Positions 37,622 to 47,281 of a stretch of DNA of 64,000 nucleotides are shown piece by piece. A program made the position numbers and the translations under genes. The stretch comes from Chitinophaga oryzae (lineage in GTDB: Bacteria > Bacteroidota > Bacteroidia > Chitinophagales > Chitinophagaceae). Under the pieces are notes generated by a model. That model ran no database searches. It saw nothing but the letters and a program-made list of their open reading frames with translations, and had not been told where the DNA came from. The stretch is from contig NZ_CP051204.2 of NCBI RefSeq assembly GCF_012516375.2, positions 4,092,001-4,156,000 on the forward strand, in the 5' to 3' direction. Every line of letters begins with the position of its first letter. Positions within the stretch are counted from its first letter, which is position 1.

Positions 37622-38962
37622 TTACTGCCACAGGCCGGTGTAGTTATGCGGCGTAATGGCTTTCAGTTCCTTTTTCAGCGCTGCGCTGATTTTCAGGCCA
37701 TCAATGAATTTATGCATGCTCTTCTGGGTGATGTGTTCACCGCCACGGGTCAGCTCTTTCAGCGCTTCATATGGCTGCGGGTAGTTCTCGCGGCGCAATA
37801 CGGTCTGAATAGCTTCTGCTACCACGGCCCAGTTGTTTTCCAGGTCTTCTTTCAGCTTCGCTTCATTGAGGATCAGTTTATCCAGTCCTTTCTGAATGGA
37901 CTTCGTGGCCAGCAGCGTATGGCCGAAAGGCACGCCCACGTTACGGAGCACGGTGGAGTCGGTGAGATCGCGCTGTAGGCGGGAAATCGGCAGTTTAGCG
38001 CTCAGGTGCTCAAACACAGCGTTGGCGATACCGAGGTTACCTTCAGCGTTCTCAAAATCGATCGGGTTTACTTTGTGGGGCATCGCGGAGGACCCTACTT
38101 CATTCTTTTTTATTTTCTGTTTGAAGTAATCCATGGAGATGTAAGTCCACACGTCGCGGCAGAAGTCGATCAGGATATTGTTCACCCGTTTGAGGGCATC
38201 AAACTGGGCGGCGATGTTATCGTAATGTTCAATCTGGGTGGTATACTTCATCCTTTGCAGGCCGAGGGTATTGTTTACAAATTTCTCCCCGAATTTTTCC
38301 CAGTTGATTTTAGGGAAAGCTACAGTGTGAGCGTTGAAGTTACCGGTAGCGCCGCCGAATTTGGCAGCGAACGGAATTTCGCCCAGCAGTTTGATTTGTC
38401 CTTCGAGGCGTTCTACAAACACCAGTATTTCCTTTCCCAGGATGGTGGGAGATGCGGGTTGACCGTGGGTGCGGGCCAGCATGGGCACTTTCATCCAGGA
38501 TTCGCCCAGCTTTCTGAGGGCCAGTACCAGGTTGGCCAGTGCAGGCATGTACACATGTTCAACAGCATCTTTCCACAACAGCGGGGTAGCGGTGTTGTTC
38601 ACGTCCTGAGAGGTCAGACCAAAGTGTACCCACTCCAGCTTGTCTTCCAGGCCGAGGTTCTTCAGCTCATTTTTCAGGAAGTACTCCACTGCCTTCACGT
38701 CGTGGTTGGTGATTTTCTCGGTGTCTTTGATCAGCTGCGCATGCTCAATGGTAAACTCCTGGTAGATTTTGCGCAGGGAAGCGAATTTGGCCTTGGGTAA
38801 GGTAAACAGCTTCTGTTCAGACAGCGCAATAAAATATTCCACCTCTACCATCACACGGTAACGGATCAACGCAAATTCGGAAAAATAGCCCGCAAGCTCG
38901 TCCAGTTGCTTGCGATAGCGCCCATCCAGCGGGGAAATGGCAGTTAATGGTTGTAGTTGCAT
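37622..38962 (-). CDS. purB: Adenylosuccinate lyase
   Basis: A 446-residue fumarase/aspartase-superfamily lyase. The signature loop SSAMPHKVNPIDFENAEGN and the early TSQDVNNTATPLLW are characteristic of PurB. It acts twice in purine synthesis, releasing fumarate from SAICAR and adenylosuccinate. The start ATG at 38962 faces mqnA. Single gene on the minus strand. Confidence 0.96.
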   Translation of the reverse strand: MQLQPLTAISPLDGRYRKQLDELAGYFSEFALIRYRVMVEVEYFIALSEQKLFTLPKAKFASLRKIYQEFTIEHAQLIKDTEKITNHDVKAVEYFLKNELKNLGLEDKLEWVHFGLTSQDVNNTATPLLWKDAVEHVYMPALANLVLALRKLGESWMKVPMLARTHGQPASPTILGKEILVFVERLEGQIKLLGEIPFAAKFGGATGNFNAHTVAFPKINWEKFGEKFVNNTLGLQRMKYTTQIEHYDNIAAQFDALKRVNNILIDFCRDVWTYISMDYFKQKIKKNEVGSSAMPHKVNPIDFENAEGNLGIANAVFEHLSAKLPISRLQRDLTDSTVLRNVGVPFGHTLLATKSIQKGLDKLILNEAKLKEDLENNWAVVAEAIQTVLRRENYPQPYEALKELTRGGEHITQKSMHKFIDGLKISAALKKELKAITPHNYTGLWQ

Positions 38963-39075
38963 AATATATATGTATTCCAGTTTTTACAAAAAAGCCTGCG
39001 GGAAAAACAAGTCCGCCTTTACCACCTGTTTTCAGGGGGACTTCGGGATTTGGAACTTGTTATCCGGGATTTAGT

Positions 39076-39083
39076 TACTTTTG
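39076..39083 (+). promoter_or_regulatory. -7 element of mqnA
   Basis: TACTTTTG fits TAnnTTTG. Two TTG triplets, 16 and 23 bases upstream, could be the -33. Transcription would begin near 39090, which rules out the longer ORF starting at 38957. Confidence 0.6.
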
Positions 39084-39103
39084 CAGCTTCAAAATTACTG
39101 AAA

Positions 39104-39853
39104 TTGGAACGGAAAGTAAAAGTTGCGGCTGTAAGTTATTTGAATACGAAGCCTTTATTATACGGATTCAGGAATCATCCGGTCATGGAACAGATGGAAT
39201 TGTCAGTGGATTATCCTGCTAAGATCGCCCAGCAGCTGATAGATGGTGAGGTAGATGTGGCCCTTGTGCCGGTGGCTATTATCCCTAAACTGAAAGAACA
39301 CCATATTATAGCGGATTATGGCATTGGCGCAGAAGGCCCGGTAGCCTCCGTATGCCTCTACAGCGACGTGCCCCTGAACGAAATTAAAAGAATCTACCTG
39401 GACTACCAGAGCCGTACGTCTGTGGCCCTGCTGAAAATACTGGTAAAAGAACACTGGAAGCTGGAGGTAGAATTGGTACCCACCACCGGCGACTATGAGG
39501 ACAAAATCAAAGGTACCGACGCCGGGCTCGTTATCGGCGACCGCGCCCTGGCACAACGGAAAGTGTCTCCCTTCATCTTTGACCTCGCCGAGCACTGGAT
39601 GCGCTTTACCAGCCTGCCTTTTCTCTTTGCGGCATGGATCAGCAATAAACAGCTGCCGGAGGCCTTCATTCAGCAGTTCAACGACGCCACCAGCATCGGC
39701 ATCAAAAATATTCCTGCCGTAGTAGCGGAAAATCCGTACGACCTGTACGACCTCACCACTTACTACGTACATAACCTGAGCTATCCGATCACCCCGGCCA
39801 AGCGCCAGGGCATGCAGAAATTCCTGTCCTATATCAGAGATTTGGGCATTTGA
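39104..39853 (+). CDS. mqnA: MqnA, chorismate dehydratase of the futalosine menaquinone pathway (TTG start)
   Basis: About 249 residues. Typical MqnA features: VAAVSYLNTKPLLYG at the start, DVALVPVAIIPKL and VIGDRALA. It converts chorismate to 3-enolpyruvylbenzoate. The frame is open back into purB, but the -7 element at 39076 and the family N-terminus argue for the TTG at 39104 (LERKVKVAAV); no ATG is near. The TGA stop lies inside the first unit of octamer array E. Confidence 0.92.
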   Translation: MERKVKVAAVSYLNTKPLLYGFRNHPVMEQMELSVDYPAKIAQQLIDGEVDVALVPVAIIPKLKEHHIIADYGIGAEGPVASVCLYSDVPLNEIKRIYLDYQSRTSVALLKILVKEHWKLEVELVPTTGDYEDKIKGTDAGLVIGDRALAQRKVSPFIFDLAEHWMRFTSLPFLFAAWISNKQLPEAFIQQFNDATSIGIKNIPAVVAENPYDLYDLTTYYVHNLSYPITPAKRQGMQKFLSYIRDLGI

Positions 39854-39936
39854 TTATTTGGTTATTGGGGTATTGGGGTATTTAAATGCGGCAGAGGTAA
39901 GACTTCGCTGGATTTAAATAATCAAATAACCAAATG
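39848..39936. repeat. Octamer palindrome E after mqnA (imperfect)
   Basis: Forward units in 8-base phase: ATTTGATT (containing the mqnA stop TGA), ATTTGGTT, ATTGGGGT, ATTGGGGT, ATTTAAAT (39848-39887). Reverse units near 39912-39935 read ATTTGGTT, ATTTGATT, ATTTAAAT on the other strand. The arms use the same units in another order, so pairing is imperfect. Confidence 0.75.
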
Positions 39937-39979
39937 AAAAAATAGCTAAATTCATAGTTCAACAAATTCTCCCGCGGTC

Positions 39980-40639
39980 ATGAGAATCGGTATTCTCGGC
40001 AGTGGTCCTGTTGGACTGACACTTGGAAAGGGCCTTATCCAGACGGGCCACCAGATAACCATTGGTACCCGCAACCCGGCCAGGGAGGGCGTGCAGCAAT
40101 GGATCCGGCAACAGGGGCAACAAGCTGCCGCCGGTACTTTCCGCCAGGCTGCCGAATTCGGAGAGCTGATCATCATCTGCACCAGCTGGCCCGGCACCAA
40201 AAAGGCCATCGAAGCCGCCGGTATATGGAACTTCAAAGGCAAAACCGTAGTAGATGTGACCAACCCCGTAGATGGTAAAGGCCCTGATGAACATGGCCGC
40301 CTTAACCTCCTGATCGGGCATACCAACTCCGCCGGTGAACAGATCCAGGCCTGGCTTCCCCCGGATGCCAAAGTAGTTAAAGCCCTCAGCTGTATCGGAT
40401 ACCAGCACATGCTTTCCCCTGATTTTGCCGAAGGTTCTCCCACCATGTTTATCGCCGGCAACAACGCCGAAGCGAAACAAACAGTGGTAGACCTGCTTAA
40501 CGAATTCGGCTGGAAAGATGTGGCCGACATGGGGCATATAGAAATGAGCCGCAGCATAGAACCACTGGCCGTGTTGTGGACCGCCTACGGGTATCTGCAT
40601 AACAGCAGCGGACACGCGTTTAAATTATTAAAGAAGTAA
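39980..40639 (+). CDS. F420-dependent NADP reductase-like Rossmann protein
   Basis: A 219-residue protein of the NADP oxidoreductase coenzyme F420-dependent family. The N-terminus MRIGILGSGPVGLTLGKGL is a dinucleotide-binding loop, followed by IGTRNP, which selects NADP. VVDVTNPVDGKG and the closing region match the family. In bacteria lacking F420 the real reaction is unknown. Same direction as mqnA, 126 bases on, separated by octamer array E. Confidence 0.85.
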   Translation: MRIGILGSGPVGLTLGKGLIQTGHQITIGTRNPAREGVQQWIRQQGQQAAAGTFRQAAEFGELIIICTSWPGTKKAIEAAGIWNFKGKTVVDVTNPVDGKGPDEHGRLNLLIGHTNSAGEQIQAWLPPDAKVVKALSCIGYQHMLSPDFAEGSPTMFIAGNNAEAKQTVVDLLNEFGWKDVADMGHIEMSRSIEPLAVLWTAYGYLHNSSGHAFKLLKK

Positions 40640-40653
40640 GGTATACATCTACC

Positions 40654-40696
40654 TAAAGCAAAGCGGGTAACATACTATGTTACCCGCTTTGCTTTA
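40654..40696. terminator. Perfect 20-bp bidirectional terminator
   Basis: Arms 40654-40673 and 40677-40696 are perfect complements (TAAAGCAAAGCGGGTAACAT on the left) with a three-base loop. Lies between convergent genes. Confidence 0.85.
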
Positions 40697-40721
40697 TATT
40701 ACAGACAGCGTATTTCTCCCC

Positions 40722-42371
40722 CTATTTATTATCTGTCGCCTCTCTTTTCTTTACATGGATATAAAACCCTTTGTCCACCTCAAACTGATTCGGGTCGGGC
40801 AGGGTGATGCTGGCGGTGCGCCAGCTGGTAGCTGGATAGATCAGTTTATATCCGTTCTCGCTCAGCTTAACGCGCACGGGCATATTAAAATCCTTCACGC
40901 AGTTGGTCCAGCGATACTGTACCTGTTGACCGATGATCCGGTACTCCAGCGTAGGGATAACGGTATCCCGCAGGTACTGGTCGAAAACGCGGCCCAGGTC
41001 GAAGCCGGCAGCGTTGCTCATAAACCGCTCCACTTCCTGCGTAGTCACTGTTTTGTGATAGAATGTTTTGTTCAGGCCTCTCAGCATCTGGCGGAAAGCT
41101 TCATCGTTGTTCATGATGAGCCGGATGTTGTGGATCATATTGGCGCCTTTGGGGTACATGTCGCTACTGCCTTCTGTATTAACACCATAAGGCCCGATGA
41201 TCGGCACATCATTTTTAATGATCTGGCGGATGCCGGCCACATATTCTTCACCAGCTTTAATACCGTACTGGCATTGGGTGAACAGTGTTTCGGAGTAGTT
41301 GGTGAAAGACTCATGTATCCACATGTCGGCGATGTCTTTGCTGGTGATGCTGTTGCCAAACCATTCATGGCCGCTTTCATGGATTATGAGGAAGTCCCAT
41401 TTAAGGCCCCATCCGGTGCCGGAGAGGTCCCTGCCCATGTAGCCCATCTTGAATTTGTTGCCATAAGCTACAGCGCTCTGGTGTTCCATGCCGAGGAACG
41501 GCGTTTCCACGAGCTTGTAGGAGTCTTTATAGAAGGGATACTTGCCGAACCAGTATTCAAAACATTTGAGCATGGGCTTCACCACTTTGAAATGTTCTTT
41601 CGCTTTGTCCACGTTGTAATCCAGCACCCAGTAGCTCAGGTCCAGTTTACCGCCTTCGCCGGAATAGGTGTCTTTTATCTCGCTGTAGTGCCCTACGTTG
41701 ATAGCCACATCGTAGTTGTTAATGGGGTTGCTGACATACCAGGTATAGGTGACGGTACCATCGGGGTTATCCGTTTTTTTCTTCAGCCGCCCGTTGGACA
41801 CGTCGGTCATTTCAGCCGGCACGGTCACATGGATACTCATGTTTTCCGGCTCGTCGCTCTGATGGTCTTTATTGGGCCACCACGCGCTGGCTCCGAAGTG
41901 CTGAACGGCGGTAGCCACCCAGGGGCGTTGCTGTTCATCCCGCGCCCACACCACGCCGCCATCCCAGGGGGCGTTTTTAGCCTTATGCGGTTTGCCGCTA
42001 TAGAATACAGTGAGATGTTTGGTTTTGTCCTTTACCTGGGGCGATTTCATTCTTACCAGCCAGGCGTTGCCGTTGCGGGTAAAGGCCAGCGACTGCCTGT
42101 CCTGTAAGATACTGTCGATCACCATCGGCACCTGCAGGTCTATCTGCATTACCGTATCGGGTTTCAGTACTTTATAGGCAATGGTATTGAATCCGCTGAA
42201 GGTGCTGTCTTCCAGGTGGACCTGTACATGAAGGTCATAGGAGGTCACGTCCCACCAGGCTCTCTCTTTTGTGATAGAACCCCTTAACGTGTCTGCTTGG
42301 GTGAATTGTTGCTGGGCGCTGACAGTACCGGCTGTCAGCAGCGCCATACAAAACATGGTAATGCCGCGCAT
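40722..42371 (-). CDS. M1 family aminopeptidase, secreted
   Basis: A 549-residue gluzincin with a signal peptide (cut near TVSAQQ). Zinc site HESGH followed after 18 residues by Glu (WIHESF), with an exopeptidase-like GMEHQSAVAYG, close to the GxMEN motif. It likely trims peptides in the periplasm. It is a paralogue of the M1 peptidase at 20.7 kb, though distant. It starts 46 bases from a divergent peptide-binding lipoprotein, which hints at joint peptide use. Confidence 0.92.
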   Translation of the reverse strand: MRGITMFCMALLTAGTVSAQQQFTQADTLRGSITKERAWWDVTSYDLHVQVHLEDSTFSGFNTIAYKVLKPDTVMQIDLQVPMVIDSILQDRQSLAFTRNGNAWLVRMKSPQVKDKTKHLTVFYSGKPHKAKNAPWDGGVVWARDEQQRPWVATAVQHFGASAWWPNKDHQSDEPENMSIHVTVPAEMTDVSNGRLKKKTDNPDGTVTYTWYVSNPINNYDVAINVGHYSEIKDTYSGEGGKLDLSYWVLDYNVDKAKEHFKVVKPMLKCFEYWFGKYPFYKDSYKLVETPFLGMEHQSAVAYGNKFKMGYMGRDLSGTGWGLKWDFLIIHESGHEWFGNSITSKDIADMWIHESFTNYSETLFTQCQYGIKAGEEYVAGIRQIIKNDVPIIGPYGVNTEGSSDMYPKGANMIHNIRLIMNNDEAFRQMLRGLNKTFYHKTVTTQEVERFMSNAAGFDLGRVFDQYLRDTVIPTLEYRIIGQQVQYRWTNCVKDFNMPVRVKLSENGYKLIYPATSWRTASITLPDPNQFEVDKGFYIHVKKREATDNK

Positions 42372-42416
42372 AATTAATGAGCTATTTTATGCGGAAAGAT
42401 ATTAATTTACTGCCAA

Positions 42417-44060
42417 ATGAAAAGTTGTTATTGTCAGGTGGTTATATCTGTTCTTTGCCTGTTGGGGCTGTGCAGCCTGCTGCTCGGTTCCTGCGGACAG
42501 GCGGAAAGCCACCATCAGCAGGTATTCCGGTATAATCAGACAGAGGGGATCAGCAGCCTGGACCCTGCCTTTGCGAAAAGCCAGGCGGTTATCTGGGCGG
42601 TAAGCCAGTTATATAATACATTGGTAGCGCCGGATACGAACCTGGCCATCCGTCCTTCCCTGGCCAAAGGGTGGCAGGTATCGGACGATCACCGCACTTA
42701 TACCTTCGATCTGCGGACGGACGTTTATTTTCATGACAGCGATATTTTCCCCGGCGGCAAAGGGCGGCGGATGACCGCGCGGGACGTGGTATACAGCCTG
42801 CAACGCATCACCGATCCGGCCACGGCCTCCCCGGGCGCCTGGATCTTCAATGGGCGTATTGCGGCAGACAGCGGCTTCCGCGCGCTGAACGACTCCACTT
42901 TTCAACTGACGCTGGTAAGACCTTTCCATCCGATACTGGGTATCCTGAGCATGCAGTATTGTTCGGTAGTGCCACATGAGGCGGTGGAAAAATACGGGAA
43001 AGACTTCCGGAGCCATCCCTGCGGTACCGGGCCGTTTAAGTTCTTTTTCTGGGATGAAGGGCAGGGGCTGGTCTTCCACCGTAACCCGAAATATTTTGAG
43101 CGCGATGCAAAGGGGCACCGCCTGCCTTATCTCGATGCGGTGCAGATCAGTTTCCTCGACAGCAAAGCGTCCGAATTCCTGCTGTTCCGCCAGGGGCAGC
43201 TGGATTTTATCAATGATATCGACGCGTCCTTTAAAGATGAAATACTCACCAAGCAGGGAACACTGAAGCAGGAGTGGAGCGATAAGATGGTGCTCGACAA
43301 AAAGCCCTTCCTGAATACGGAATACCTGGGCTTCCTGGTAGACAGCAACAATGCGCTGGTGAAAAATGCGCCGGTAAGGATAAGGAAGATACGACAGGCC
43401 ATCAACTACGGTTTCGACCGTACGAAAATGATCACCTACCTGCGTAACGGAAAAGGAACGCCGGCATCGGCCGGTTTTGTGCCGGCCGGGTTGCCGTCAT
43501 TCGATACCGCCAAAGTGAAGGGGTATACCTACGATCCGGGCAAAGCCCGGCAGCTGCTCGCCGAAGCCGGTTTCCCCGGTGGCAAGGGACTGCCCGTCAT
43601 TAAATTATTATCGATTCCCATCTATGCGGACATGGCCGATTATGTAGCCAACCAGTTGCAGGAGATCGGCATCCGTTTACAGGTGGAGGTAGTACAGAAA
43701 AGCCTGCTGCTGGAGCAGACGGCCAAATCGCAGGCGCTCTTTTTCCGCGGCAGCTGGATCGCCGACTATCCCGACGCGGAAAGCTACCTGGCGATGTTCT
43801 ACAGCCGTAATCCTGCGCCGCCGAACTATACCCGCTACGCCAACCCGGCTTTTGACAAGCTGTATGAACAGGCGCTGGAGGAAAACAATGACAGCCTGCG
43901 ATATCTGCTTTACCAGGAGATGGACCGCCGGATCATCGCGGACGCGCCGGTGGTACCGTTGTTCTATGATCAGGCCATGCGGCTGGTACAGCCTCATGTG
44001 TCCGGTTTATATAATAACGGTATGAACCTGCTGGAGCTGCGGTTCGTACGCAAGAAATAG
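42417..44060 (+). CDS. ABC transporter substrate-binding lipoprotein, peptide/OppA type
   Basis: A 547-residue SBP_bac_5 protein with lipobox LLGSCGQA. Characteristic features: GISSLDPAFAKSQAV, the YTFDLRTDVYFHD segment and a C-terminal APVVPLFYDQAMRLVQPHV. It should bind oligopeptides or nickel-type ligands. No permease or ATPase genes are adjacent, which is odd for an importer; it may serve a distant transporter or work alone. Confidence 0.9.
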   Translation: MKSCYCQVVISVLCLLGLCSLLLGSCGQAESHHQQVFRYNQTEGISSLDPAFAKSQAVIWAVSQLYNTLVAPDTNLAIRPSLAKGWQVSDDHRTYTFDLRTDVYFHDSDIFPGGKGRRMTARDVVYSLQRITDPATASPGAWIFNGRIAADSGFRALNDSTFQLTLVRPFHPILGILSMQYCSVVPHEAVEKYGKDFRSHPCGTGPFKFFFWDEGQGLVFHRNPKYFERDAKGHRLPYLDAVQISFLDSKASEFLLFRQGQLDFINDIDASFKDEILTKQGTLKQEWSDKMVLDKKPFLNTEYLGFLVDSNNALVKNAPVRIRKIRQAINYGFDRTKMITYLRNGKGTPASAGFVPAGLPSFDTAKVKGYTYDPGKARQLLAEAGFPGGKGLPVIKLLSIPIYADMADYVANQLQEIGIRLQVEVVQKSLLLEQTAKSQALFFRGSWIADYPDAESYLAMFYSRNPAPPNYTRYANPAFDKLYEQALEENNDSLRYLLYQEMDRRIIADAPVVPLFYDQAMRLVQPHVSGLYNNGMNLLELRFVRKK

Positions 44061-44123
44061 TTTTTTAACATTTCATTCACTATACGAATTTGTAAAACTG
44101 CATGAAAGCCCGGTATTTAAGTA

Positions 44124-44131
44124 TACCTTTG
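44124..44131 (+). promoter_or_regulatory. -7 element of the desaturase gene
   Basis: TACCTTTG fits TAnnTTTG and lies 31 bases before the ATG. Confidence 0.55.
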
Positions 44132-44162
44132 GAGATTATTTGTCAATTTTTAAAGCATTCTA

Positions 44163-44936
44163 ATGACGGCGATCCTGATATTCTTCTGTGTGCACTGGTT
44201 CTTTTCACTGTTCTTCCACACGTTTTATCTGCACCGTTATGCATCTCATCAGATGTATACCACCAATAAATTCTGGGAACGTTTCTTTTATTTCTGTACC
44301 TGGTTTTTCCAGGGGTCTTCCTATCTCATCCCACGTGCTTACGGGGTGATGCACCGGATGCACCACGAGTACAGCGATACAGAGAAAGATCCGCACTCTC
44401 CGCATTTCTTTAAGGACGTATGGACCATGATGGTACAGACCCGTAAGATCTATAATGGCTTCGTGACACGTACCAGCACTGTGGACGCTGTATTTCTCGA
44501 AGAGCCGCTGCCTGAATGGGAAGCGATGGATAGATTTGGCGACAGCAACATCACCCGCTTTGCATGGATGGCCATCTACGTAGCATTTTACGTTGCGTTC
44601 GTGCCTGCCGGCATGTGGTATCTGTACCTGCTGCTCCCGATCCACTTTCTGATGGGCCCTGTACAGGGTGCTATCGTAAACTGGTGCGGTCATAAATATG
44701 GCTACAGCAACTTTGATAACGGTGATAAATCCAAAAACACGTCTCCCTGGGGTATCATCCTGCTGGGCGAACTGTTCCAGAACAACCACCACAAATTCAA
44801 AGACAGTCCTAACTTCGCCAAAAAATGGTATGAGCTGGACCCTAGCTACCAGGTGATGAAACTGTTCAACGTATTGGGCATCATCAAACTGAAACCTGCG
44901 ATGGTTACACCGGCTGCCATGAAAAAAGCCGCCTGA
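44163..44936 (+). CDS. Membrane fatty acid desaturase (acyl-CoA desaturase type)
   Basis: A 257-residue integral membrane di-iron enzyme. The three histidine boxes are HRYASH, HRMHH and NNHH in the canonical order, separated by hydrophobic helices. It introduces a double bond into a fatty acyl chain using oxygen, so it needs an electron donor; none is encoded next to it. Single gene with a good promoter and terminator. Confidence 0.92.
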   Translation: MTAILIFFCVHWFFSLFFHTFYLHRYASHQMYTTNKFWERFFYFCTWFFQGSSYLIPRAYGVMHRMHHEYSDTEKDPHSPHFFKDVWTMMVQTRKIYNGFVTRTSTVDAVFLEEPLPEWEAMDRFGDSNITRFAWMAIYVAFYVAFVPAGMWYLYLLLPIHFLMGPVQGAIVNWCGHKYGYSNFDNGDKSKNTSPWGIILLGELFQNNHHKFKDSPNFAKKWYELDPSYQVMKLFNVLGIIKLKPAMVTPAAMKKAA

Positions 44937-44967
44937 TCAACAGCGTACAATCAATCTGTTACAATAG

Positions 44968-45003
44968 AAAAATGTCTCACCGCAAGGGTGGGACATTTTT
45001 TTT
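44968..45003 (+). terminator. Intrinsic terminator after the desaturase
   Basis: Arms 44968-44981 and 44987-45000 pair over 14 bases with one wobble and run into a long T tract. Confidence 0.9.
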
Positions 45004-45065
45004 ACAGGCAGGGTATAAAAGAATAAAATTGTAATTTGGCACGTCGACATACCCTGGTCCCCATC

Positions 45066-45953
45066 ATGAAGTACATCAAATTACTCCGGCCCGCACACTG
45101 GGCAAAGAACACCTTCCTGTTTATTCCGCTGTTTTTTGCCGGAGAGATCTTCAATGTCGCCAAAGTACTGGAACTGCTGCTGGCTTTTATGGCGTTTAGC
45201 ATCACTGCCAGCAGTATCTATGTTATCAATGACTACCAGGACATTGAGGCTGACCGGCAACATCCGGTGAAATGTAAGCGACCCCTGGCATCCGGAGAAA
45301 TATCCCGGCCGGCGGGACTGATAATATTTATAGGCTGCCTTGCCGTAGGCGGAGCGCTGGCATGGATGGTGGGCGCCAAGTTTGCCTTTGTGCTGGGCAT
45401 CTATTTCCTCATGAACCTGTTTTACAGCTTCGGGCTGAAGAATATCTCCATCCTGGACATCATTATCCTGGCCATCGGTTTTGTATTGAGGGTAAAGGCC
45501 GGCGGTATTGCCGGCGGCATCGCCATCTCTGAATGGCTGATGGTGATGATCTTCCTGCTGGCACTGTTCATGGCGATCGCCAAACGGCGCGACGACGTGC
45601 TGATCCGCCTGCAGTCAGGGCAGGAGATGCGCAAGGCCGCCAGGGGCTATAATCCGGATTTCCTGAACGTGATGCTGTCGCTTGTGTCGGCCGTAATTAT
45701 CGTGTGCTACCTGATGTATACGATGGCCCCGGAAACGCAGGTCCGTTTTCATACTTACCGTCTGTATTACACAACCCTTTTTGTAATTGGCGGATTATTA
45801 CGATATTTGCAAATAACCTACGTGGAGAACAACACTGGTTCTCCCACCAAGATCCTATATAAAGACCGTTTTATTCAATTAACCATACTCCTGTGGGTAC
45901 TGAGTTTTTATGTGCTGATTTATTGGCCCACTAATAAAGTTTTTTTTGAATAA
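45066..45953 (+). CDS. UbiA prenyltransferase, polyprenyl-phosphate phosphoribosyltransferase type
   Basis: A 295-residue UbiA protein with eight or nine helices. The active-site loop NDYQDIEADRQHPVKCKRP (about 55-73) closely follows that of mycobacterial Rv3806c, decaprenyl-phosphate phosphoribosyltransferase, and differs from quinone-forming UbiA. It would move phosphoribose from PRPP to polyprenyl phosphate. The ATG at 45066 was chosen over one at 45036. Its stop overlaps the start of dprE1 (TAATG), so the two are coupled. Confidence 0.88.
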   Translation: MKYIKLLRPAHWAKNTFLFIPLFFAGEIFNVAKVLELLLAFMAFSITASSIYVINDYQDIEADRQHPVKCKRPLASGEISRPAGLIIFIGCLAVGGALAWMVGAKFAFVLGIYFLMNLFYSFGLKNISILDIIILAIGFVLRVKAGGIAGGIAISEWLMVMIFLLALFMAIAKRRDDVLIRLQSGQEMRKAARGYNPDFLNVMLSLVSAVIIVCYLMYTMAPETQVRFHTYRLYYTTLFVIGGLLRYLQITYVENNTGSPTKILYKDRFIQLTILLWVLSFYVLIYWPTNKVFFE

Positions 45954-47281
45954 TGCAAAAGCGGTTAGCTAACTGGGGTAATTACCCCGCCATCATATCA
46001 GAAGAAAGTGCGTATACGCAGGAAGAGCAGCTACGGTCGTTCGTAGTGGCGCATCATGGGTTTATAGCCCGCGGCAATGGCCGTTGTTACGGAGATGCTT
46101 CCCTGGGAAAGCACAGCCTTTCGATGCTCAAATACGACAAGATCCTCTCTTTCGATACCGTTGCCGGCGTACTGGAAACCCAGGCCGGCGTTACACTGGA
46201 CCAGATACTGGACATTATCGTTCCCAAAGGATGGTTCCTGCCGGTAACACCAGGTACCAAGTTTATTACCGTCGGCGGAGCGGTAGCCTCCGACGTGCAT
46301 GGGAAGAACCATCACATGGAAGGCGCATTCTCGGGCCACATTACCGAGATGGACGTGATCACCGGTGATGGCGCCACCATCACCTGTTCCCCCTCACTGC
46401 ATACTGACCTGTACTGGGCTACCTGCGGAGGGATGGGACTTACCGGGGTGATCACCCGTGTGAAGTTCGGGCTCAAAAAGATAGAGACGGCTTACATCAA
46501 ACAGAAACAGATCAAGGCCCGGAACCTCGAAGAGGTGATACGGCTGTTTGACGAATATAAACACTACACCTATTCCATGGCGTGGATCGACTGCCTGCAG
46601 AAAGGAGACTCCTTTGGCCGCAGTATCCTGATCGTGGGAGAGCACGCCACCAAAGCGGAGCTGAATCCCAAACAAGGCCAGGCCCCGCTGCAGCTGCCGG
46701 CCAAACCCCGGCTGACGGTACCGTTCAATCTGCCTTCTTTTATACTGAATACTTTTACAGTAAAGGCTTTCAACTGGTTGTACTACGGTAAGAACTTCAA
46801 AAAGGAGATCAACAATGTGGTGCCTTATGAACCGTTCTTCTACCCGCTGGATGCTATTCTGCACTGGAACCGCGGCTACGGGAAGGCTGGTTTCATACAA
46901 TACCAGTTTGTGTTGCCGTTGGAGCAAAAAGAAGGGCTGGTGGCTATTCTCCGGCGTATCAGCGAAAAAGGATGGGGATCTTTCCTGGCGGTGTTAAAAG
47001 TCTTCGGGCAGCAGGACTCCCTGATTTCTTTCCCGATGGAGGGGTATACGCTGGCGTTGGATTTCCCGGTACGGAAAGGGCTGTTTGCATTCCTGGACGA
47101 GTTGGACGAGATCGTGTTGCAGTACGGTGGCCGCCTGTATCTTTCAAAAGACGCCCGCATGAAGCAGGAAGTTTTCTGGAAGAGTTACCCCAACGCCAGG
47201 CGATTTGCGGAGATCGTAAACACCTACAATCCCGGTAAGCGGTTTGAGTCGCTGCAATCAGAAAGACTGCATATCATTTAG
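45953..47281 (+). CDS. dprE1: DprE1-like FAD oxidoreductase
   Basis: A 442-residue VAO-family flavoenzyme. FAD-binding parts RGNGRCYGDASLG (about 40-53) and ITVGGAVASDVHGKNHH (about 105-121) are nearly the same as in mycobacterial DprE1, which oxidises the ribose C2' of decaprenylphosphoryl-ribose. Catalytic Lys is at K399 in YLSKDAR. At the site of the benzothiazinone-reactive Cys387 of Mycobacterium, this protein has Ala (A368 in LALDFPV). The stop TAG lies in the first unit of octamer array F. Confidence 0.9.
   Translation: MQKRLANWGNYPAIISEESAYTQEEQLRSFVVAHHGFIARGNGRCYGDASLGKHSLSMLKYDKILSFDTVAGVLETQAGVTLDQILDIIVPKGWFLPVTPGTKFITVGGAVASDVHGKNHHMEGAFSGHITEMDVITGDGATITCSPSLHTDLYWATCGGMGLTGVITRVKFGLKKIETAYIKQKQIKARNLEEVIRLFDEYKHYTYSMAWIDCLQKGDSFGRSILIVGEHATKAELNPKQGQAPLQLPAKPRLTVPFNLPSFILNTFTVKAFNWLYYGKNFKKEINNVVPYEPFFYPLDAILHWNRGYGKAGFIQYQFVLPLEQKEGLVAILRRISEKGWGSFLAVLKVFGQQDSLISFPMEGYTLALDFPVRKGLFAFLDELDEIVLQYGGRLYLSKDARMKQEVFWKSYPNARRFAEIVNTYNPGKRFESLQSERLHII

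Noticed and set aside
38957..39103. N-terminal extension of mqnA from the ATG at 38957
   Set aside because: It overlaps the start of purB, contains the mqnA -7 element, and does not resemble MqnA.
40677..42107. Open frame of 476 codons on the plus strand
   Set aside because: Antisense to the second M1 peptidase, with no domain; codon bias alone explains it.
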